DNA of 64,000 nucleotides, from contig MU385714.1 in the NCBI GenBank assembly GCA_022497155.1, positions 992,001 through 1,056,000 of the forward strand, read 5' to 3'. Each line of letters starts with the position of its first letter. The stretch's first letter is position 1. Origin of the DNA: Whalleya microplaca (Eukaryota > Ascomycota > Sordariomycetes > Xylariales > Xylariaceae). Below the pieces are notes generated by a model. That model saw only the letters and a program-made list of their open reading frames with translations, was not told the DNA's origin and searched no databases. Positions 58,132-64,000 of this stretch are shown here, one piece after another. A program made the position numbers and the translations under genes.

Positions 58132-59791
58132 CTATTCTATATATTTCTTCAAGCCTCTAAGCCGTTCCTTAGCCGTCTCTAAAACTTCATCCTCTTTGCA
58201 TACGGCGAAGCGCATGTAGTCCTCTGCGATATACGTATTCGGATCCGTGTAGAACTCCGTAGGCGGAATAGCAGCGACGCCGACCTCCTGGATCAGGAAC
58301 CAGGCCAGCTTGAAATCCCGCGGCCGACTTGCCACATGGGCTGGGAATGGGTAGTTCTCCGGTAGCTTGACCTTCTTCATGTTCACCATGACGAAGTATC
58401 CGCCCTCGGGATCAGTGTATGGGAGGCCGAGTTCCTCCCAGACTTCGTTGAACCGTTGCATCTTACCTTTCATGTCCTTGACTGTCTCGTCCCAGAAACC
58501 CTCGGACTCGGCTTGTTCAAAGCCTATAATATGTTAATAGATTTTCTTAGTATAAATAATTCAAGGATGTACGCACCAACAGCGCAAGCCTCCTGTAATG
58601 GAGAGACAGACGAATAGCAGATACGGGTGTGGGCTGCCGAAACGTATTTAATCAGATGTGCAGGTCCCATGAGCCAGCCTGAACATTGTTAGCTTAGATG
58701 AAATGAGGTGGTCTGATAAACATACCCACACGCCAGCCAGTGGCATAGAAATTCTTGCCGGCAGAACCAACAGTCAAGGTCAACCTTTCGATCTCAGGAG
58801 ACAAGGTGGCTATCCGCGTGAATGGGACGTAGTAAAGGCGATCGTAGACCTCGTCAGAAAGAATGATAATGTCATTCTTCACGCAGATATCTCCTATTTT
58901 CTGGAGCTCCTCTTTCGAGTACACCTTGCCAACGGGGTTGTCTGTAGATAATCATTAGCCACTCATCTATCTTCTTCACTTCATAACGGCTAACTGACGA
59001 GGTGTGTTGATGACGATCATTTTCGTCTTGGGTGTGATCGCTCTCTCCAGCTCATCGAAGTCAACCGTCCACTCCGCGGACGAGGAAGTCCGCGTTGCCC
59101 CGTCTTTCGGCGGGTGCATCGGGACGTAGACGATCTTCCCACCGGGCATCTCAATGTTGCTGATGTATCTAGACGAGTGTCAGCGAACTTACGTAACCTT
59201 CAAGCATCACATGACATACTGGTCGAAGAAGGGCTCAAAGATGATGACCTCATCACCCGGCTCTATGAAAGCCATGAAGGCACTGAGCATGCCCTCGTTC
59301 GCTCCCGTCGTGATCGTGACCTCGGTCTCCGGGTCGAGCTTGCGGCCCCAGAACGGCGCGTAGGCGTTGGCGATGGCCTGCTTTAGCCGCGGCCGGCCCT
59401 TGGTCGGGCTGTACTGGTTGCAATCCACCCGGTCCAGAGCCGACTTGGCGGCATTGATGATGAACGGCGGCGGGTTGTAGCCAAAGAAACCCTGGCCCAT
59501 GTTCACGATGGGTTGTTTGGGCGAGGCAGCCGCTGCTTCATTGACGATGGACCTGGTGCTGTGTTAGTGCCAGCTTATCTCACGGGGTATGAGTACGAGG
59601 GGGGCTTACCAGACATCTTGTCTCTGGCCCGCAACCCGAGCAGCGGGCTGAAGCTTGGCTGGAAGTTCCGCTGCCATCGTTGGGTGAAATCCTCGATATC
59701 GAGGAGCAAGACCTTGGGATATACTGGTTAAGGGGTGGATTTTCGAGACGAGCAGTCCCCGTTGCAATTTGAGGCTAGAAAGGCAATTCAT
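58132..59791 (-). CDS. Kynurenine-type PLP aminotransferase (KAT/Bna3 family)
   Basis: Six exons: 59791-59610, 59552-59220, 59168-58999, 58941-58726, 58678-58577 and 58523-58132; 464 aa. The five introns are 47-57 nt and all phases close. Blocks: DVWSIVNEAAAASPKQPIVN, NMGQGFFGYNPPPFI, QYSPTKGRPRLKQAI, TTGANEGMLSAF, FEPFFDQYISNIEMPGG, INTPHNPVGKVY, DEVYDRLYY and SAGKNFYATGWRVGW, where the Lys of SAGK binds PLP. The family transaminates kynurenine with 2-oxoglutarate, giving kynurenate, and also has cysteine-S-conjugate lyase activity. A second in-frame ATG at 59677 (MAAELPAKLQ) gives 426 aa. The 38 residues between the two starts are rich in Arg, Lys, Ser and Leu with no acidic residue, like a mitochondrial presequence, so dual localisation is plausible. 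Confidence 0.93.
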
Positions 59792-60417
59792 GTAACTAGG
59801 CTCAATATCTCCGGCCAATGGTATTTAGTGAATTACCTAGGCAGGCCGCGATTAACTAAGTTATAGTTAATGGGATTGTTTGCGCGGGCCTCCGATTTAC
59901 GCTGCCACAGAGTCGACGCTTAATGGGACTAATACAGCTTATATAAATCTTCCTCTCAGATTCACCACGGGCAAGTTCCGGAATCGGCGGGCTGACTGCT
60001 GGGAAGATCACAGCGCAGCGTGGGCGAACGCTGCGATGGGTTTGGGCACTTTACCCTCTCACTTACAGCGGGATATCCAATCACGTCATTCTCGCTAGGG
60101 AGCACCTAACGGTCTACCAAACAGCCGGGAGGTGTCCACTGAAGCTTTGCTCTATTCGCTCCCCGCAGCCCCTTACAGCCACGGTAGCGACGCCATACAG
60201 GGGCTTCCCAGGGAGCGGAGTTAATTGAGTGCATAGTCTGTGCGCGAGAGACGCACTGTAAGATTCAGCCCTGTCGCTACGTACGTATTGCCTATCGTGC
60301 CTGTCCCAACAGACTTACTGCTTACTTCCTAACCTTGGACATAACCTTGGACATAACCATCGTCGACGCCTCGTCGACGTACCTAATGTTCCCTCCTCGC
60401 AACAACAAACCTCCACG
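59792..60417. promoter_or_regulatory. Divergent promoter region of aminotransferase and DSC3
   Basis: 626-bp spacer between two divergent starts. Just before the DSC3 start, ACCTTGGACATA is tandemly duplicated (60330-60360). No gene. Confidence 0.55.
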
Positions 60418-61497
60418 ATGACGACACCACCACCACCATCCTCCTTGCACCTCAAGCCCCCAGCCCTCCCCCTACCAACCCCCTCGATCCCGCCGCTCCT
60501 CCTAACCATCCGCTTCAGCGCGGCGCTCCCCGACCTCGAGCTCGACATCCCGCGGCCGTCCTCTACAACCGTCATATCGCTGAAGCACCTGATCCGCCCG
60601 CGGCTCTCCGAGCCCAACGCCCGCCGCCGCCTGCGCTTCATCCACGGCGGCAAGATCCTGCCCGACAGCGCCGTGCTCAGCTCCGTGCTGCGCGCGCCGC
60701 CTCCGCCACCGCCGTCGCCGCGCACGCCGTCCTTCCAGCTCCAGCACCAGCACCAGCACCATGACCCCAACTCCAACACCCCCACCTCCAACACAACTAC
60801 CGGCACCGGAAAGGGCAAATCCATCCCCGGACGCCCCGAGCCGCCCCAGCGCATCTACATAAACTGCTCGATCGGGGACTCTCTCTCACCCAGCGAACTC
60901 GCAACCGAGGCCACCGCCGCGAAGGCACCCCCCACCACCACCACCACCACCACCTCCTTAACCTCCCAACTCACCCCCGGCGGCTCCCCCCTGCCCTCCC
61001 CGGGCACGCCGGCGCGCAGCACCACCGCCGCGCCGCGCGGCTTCGACCGCCTCCTGCAGGCGGGGTTCAGCGCGGCGGAGGTCAACGCGCTGCGCCTGCA
61101 GTTCCGGTCCGTGCACGCGTCGCGGTATACCCCCGACGCCATGCCGTCGCCGGACGGGTTCCGGCGCATGGAGGATGCGTGGATCGATGATAATGGGGCT
61201 TCTATGCCTACCGCGCTCACTGCGTCCACTGGTGGGGGGTTAGCTGGGGTTGGGGGAGGGGGAGGGGGAGGGGGAGGGGGAGGGGCTGGCACGGATAGCG
61301 ATGATGTCGGGCTCGTGGCCATGGTCGATGTCATGATCCGCGGCGTCGTGACGGGGTTCGTGTGGCCGCTGGGCAGCGCGGGGTGGCTGATCCGCGAGGA
61401 GGGGATGGCGAGTGGGCGGTGGCGGTTCATGGTTGGTGTGGGGGTGATGTTTAGTATGTTGATTGGGATTATTAGGACGATATCGGGCGAGAAGTGA
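60418..61497 (+). CDS. DSC E3 ubiquitin ligase complex subunit 3 (DUF2407)
   Basis: Single exon, 359 aa, very GC-rich. The N-terminal ubiquitin-like domain (residues ~25-85) reads LLLTIRFSAALPDLEL, STTVISLKHLIRPRLSEPN, RRLRFIHGGKILPDSAVL. A conserved IYINCSIGDSLSP follows a Pro/His-rich linker. The DUF2407 C-terminal region carries RGFDRLLQAGFSAAEVNALRL, HASRYTPD and MEDAWIDD. Two C-terminal membrane helices (DVMIRGVVTGFVWPLGSAGW and FMVGVGVMFSMLIGIIRTI) anchor it. A poly-Gly tract encoded by GGGGGA repeats precedes the first helix. In Schizosaccharomyces and Aspergillus the Dsc complex sits in Golgi/endosomal membranes and triggers cleavage of the SREBP transcription factor under low oxygen; Dsc3 is a structural subunit. 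The start is the first ATG. Confidence 0.92.
   Translation: MTTPPPPSSLHLKPPALPLPTPSIPPLLLTIRFSAALPDLELDIPRPSSTTVISLKHLIRPRLSEPNARRRLRFIHGGKILPDSAVLSSVLRAPPPPPPSPRTPSFQLQHQHQHHDPNSNTPTSNTTTGTGKGKSIPGRPEPPQRIYINCSIGDSLSPSELATEATAAKAPPTTTTTTTSLTSQLTPGGSPLPSPGTPARSTTAAPRGFDRLLQAGFSAAEVNALRLQFRSVHASRYTPDAMPSPDGFRRMEDAWIDDNGASMPTALTASTGGGLAGVGGGGGGGGGGGAGTDSDDVGLVAMVDVMIRGVVTGFVWPLGSAGWLIREEGMASGRWRFMVGVGVMFSMLIGIIRTISGEK
61252..61286. repeat. GGGGGA repeat (poly-Gly coding)
   Basis: About five GGGGGA units inside DSC3 encode a poly-Gly run. The G-run pattern could form a G-quadruplex on the coding strand. Confidence 0.9.
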
Positions 61498-62096
61498 AGT
61501 CAAGTCAAATGAAGTGGCAGATTAGCTGGGTGGAATGTATTATCATTACTGGGCATTATTGCTGCATACATGCATCGAGGCGGCGTTGGAACGGAATATT
61601 AATAGCATAGGAAAGGCGTTTGGGTAAATTACATATTAGGGACACTCAGACATTCACAATGGCATTGGCAAAGGGGGAGCGGACAGCAAGAAACGGGTTG
61701 AGCATCGCCAACGGCAGCGATGCTCGTATTCTCTATCTAAACATAGTACAGACACTCACAGAGGACCTCGAGAGACGGCGGAGAGTGCATCGAATATAAT
61801 AATAACAATGCAACCCACCTGGGCGAGGTAGCCTCTGTCTTCGATCCCGAAACAAGTGGTATTTCCATCCTGAACTCCGTGACTGACGACAGCCGTGGGC
61901 TGACTGGTAGAACCTGGGAAAAACTTAGCACGGGCTCTTGAGATCGCATGGACAGTGGTCTCCCACTTGGCCATAGACCTCTCCGAGTAGTGATGAAGTA
62001 AATCGTAAAGTTGCTGCCAGCTCGCCCTCGACCGTTAGACTTACCTATACGTTAGCGAGGAAAAATAGGCAAATGCTTGTAATAATAAGGCCCCAA
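61498..62096. other. Intergenic between convergent DSC3 and MTR4
   Basis: About 600 bp between two 3' ends. Overlapping minus-strand frames at 61737-61974 encode ~70 residues each, but neither shows a recognised family or splice context. Probably 3' UTRs. Confidence 0.5.
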
Positions 62097-64000
62097 TCAT
62101 AAGTAGAGGGACTGAGCGGCCACGATATCCCGACGGATCTTTGCCAAGCTTTCCTCGAACTTGTTCGTTAGTTCCTCGCTACCCATTACTTTCCCTGCCT
62201 GCGCCATCTGGCGAAGTAATTCTTCAAGTCGTCGGAAGAGACGAATCAGAGAACCCTCGTACGCATTGGTCATTTTGCTAGATAGTCAATCAGTATATAG
62301 AATCGAAAAGGCGGGTTCACACGTACCAAACGTCCGCAAACGACTTTCCATTGGCCCAAGCATAAACAGTCTCCATCAATTGCCATTTCAAGCTCTGGAC
62401 GTACTCTTCCTCGTTCACCTCGAGCTTGCTCTCCTGGCTGACCTTGGCAATGATTCGAGCCTGGGCCTGAACCTGGGAGTATGGCTTCATCAACTCGTCG
62501 GGGAGCGTCGATGCTTCGACCTTCTCCTCGAAGATGAAGACGCTGAGAACGGCGGCGCACAGCTCCGGCGAGAGTTCGTTGAAGAATCGGTTGAAGAGCA
62601 GCTCAGACAGCAGCAGTTCGTGGCCCTCGGTTGAGGATATTTCGCATGCCACGCGAGCCTTCATCTGGACGACTTCGGCTTCGTTAATAAACCCAAGACG
62701 GCGGAGGACTCGTTTTCTCGACTTGAGTTCGTCAAGCTGCGCAATAGAGTGGGCTTTACCGATCTGCTTTTTGAGAGCCTTGATCTCCTCATTACGAGCG
62801 ATCTTGGTCGAGTACTGCTCCCATAAGCCGGGTAGCATGGGCGAACCGTGAAGCGGGTTAGTAAGCAACCGGGACTCCAAAACCTCAATCTTGCGAAGCA
62901 GCTTCTTAAACGACTCATCCGTGATATTCATATTCTCAATGGGGTCCAAAATCGGTAGTCCATCAGGGAAGCGTCGCTCGACTTCTTTTAGGGACTTCAG
63001 GGTCTGCTTCCTAACCGCTTCAATGTCGGCACGGGTTGACAAGTCCTTGGGCATAAACACCCTAATCTGGCTCAAGGCTTTCATGCAGGTAAGCATACAA
63101 GGCACAGCTTCAAATATGCTGTCTTGGTTAGGATCGCTGGCCTGAACACCTTCCGGCATCCCCGTTGTGGGGCTTGCAGGACCAAAGGGATCGCAATCTG
63201 GGTCTAGGCGGAGGAAGACATCGACGATATATGACTCTTGAGGCTCGTACTCCTTCTCGCCGAATTTCGGGGCCTTGCGTTTTGTGAAGTTCAGGATGAC
63301 ACCCCAGCCGAACTCCTTGCCCGTCTTGGGGTTAGTGATTTGCACGAGTCTTCCGGGCTGGAGAAATTCGAGACAATATTTCGGATGCTGCATCACAGAT
63401 AGCATATCCTTTGTATACATTGATATCTGTTGACGCAGTCCGTAGTAGTCCTTGATGGTCGCCTCATCTGGAATGACCATCTCGTCTCGCGCCTTTGTGA
63501 GCTTCATCAACTCGTGCTCAAGGCCAGCAACACCTGCGGTATTCTGGAACTGGTAGAAGCAGTTCTCTAACATAAATTCGGGGGAAATAGCCTCGATTCT
63601 AAGTAGATTCAGAACCATGTTGTAGCCGAGATAGAAAGCAGAGTTAAGGCGATCTTGTTGACCGACGACGATCGTCTTCGCCGTCTCGGGCTCCATCTTG
63701 TCGTCAATCATCATGATGACGATACCACGCTCATCAAGACCTCTACGACCGGCACGTCCAGACATCTGAATATACTCAGACGGGGTCAGGGGCCGGACGG
63801 AAGTGCCATCCCACTTCGTAACCTTAGTGAAAACAACAGTCTTGGCCGGCATGTTCAAGCCGATGGAAAAAGTTTCCGTTGCGAACAGGACCTTTATTAA
63901 ACCTTCCTGGAACAGGATCTCGATCGTTTCCTTAAGGATAGGTAGAAGTCCAGAGTGATGGACACCGATGCCTTTTTCTAGTAGCGGAAGGATGTTCTGG
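62097..64000 (-). CDS. Exosome-associated RNA helicase MTR4/DOB1 (3' part, runs off the window)
   Basis: Exons >64000-62327 and 62277-62097, with a 49-nt intron (GTACGT...TCTAG, branch ACTGAC); ~617 C-terminal residues are present and the N-terminal ATPase lobe lies beyond the right edge. The visible part starts in helicase lobe 2 (GVHHSGLLPILKE, LFATETFSIGLNMPAKTVVF), then motif VI QMSGRAGRRGLDERG. The arch/KOW insertion follows (LQPGRLVQITNPKTGKEFGW), then the DSHCT domain with FADVCKMTNAYEGSLIRLFR and the C-terminus RRDIVAAQSLYL. Splicing is required for that ending. Mtr4 unwinds RNA for the nuclear exosome and is the helicase of the TRAMP complex. No anomaly in the part seen. Confidence 0.96.

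Noticed and set aside
61737..61974. Two overlapping ~70-codon minus-strand frames between DSC3 and MTR4
   Set aside because: They sit in convergent 3' regions. The text MAKWETTVHAISRARAKF looks mildly protein-like, but I could not link it to a family or find flanking exons.

Overview
The window is nuclear DNA of a filamentous ascomycete. The evidence is short GT-AG introns of about 47-170 nt with fungal branch sites (CTAAC, CTGAC, TACTAAC), a Zn2Cys6 regulator of the AcuM/Rds2 type, a fungal seven-helix rhodopsin-like gene, a Dsc3-type ubiquitin-ligase subunit and a fungal xanthine dehydrogenase. The style fits Sordariomycetes, but I cannot name a genus. An artificial-looking N gap at 46429-46438 shows this is a draft assembly.

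Layout, left to right: an AT-rich flank with a minisatellite; an SNT1-like SANT corepressor (-); an unrecognised gene with three minisatellites and an in-frame TAG (-); deoxyhypusine synthase (-) divergent from cyclophilin CWC27 (+); heat-shock factor HSF1 (+) with a long leader; a polytopic membrane protein (+); a beta-lactamase/transpeptidase-like hydrolase (+); a TauD-type dioxygenase (+); an AT-rich stretch holding a nine-exon rhodopsin-like membrane protein (+) with very short exons; exocyst SEC6 (+); about 4 kb with little in it; an AcuM/Rds2-type zinc-cluster regulator (+); the meiotic ZMM protein SPO22/ZIP4 (+); a small DUF3140 protein (+); the gap with homopolymers; an NmrA-like oxidoreductase (-); xanthine dehydrogenase (-) divergent from an aldehyde dehydrogenase (+); a PaiB-like FMN-binding protein (-); a kynurenine-type aminotransferase (-) divergent from DSC3 (+); and the 3' part of the exosome helicase MTR4 (-), running off the right edge.

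Most genes are unrelated housekeeping genes, so no operon or cluster logic is expected. I rebuilt the spliced models by hand; in each one the exon phases close exactly and the product matches its family across the junctions.

The most interesting observation is in SPO22/ZIP4. Its nine-exon model is intact except for one in-frame TAG at 44430-44432, where tryptophan (TGG) is the natural reading. This TAG lies in the 5-nt loop of a perfect 8-bp hairpin and its A follows a T. That is the signature of sexual-stage A-to-I mRNA editing known in Sordariomycetes, where UAG is recoded to UGG. Editing of a meiosis gene would make this apparent pseudogene functional only when it is needed. A second gene (9580-11297) also carries one in-frame TAG, with weaker structural support. 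SPO22 additionally has two GC-AG introns.
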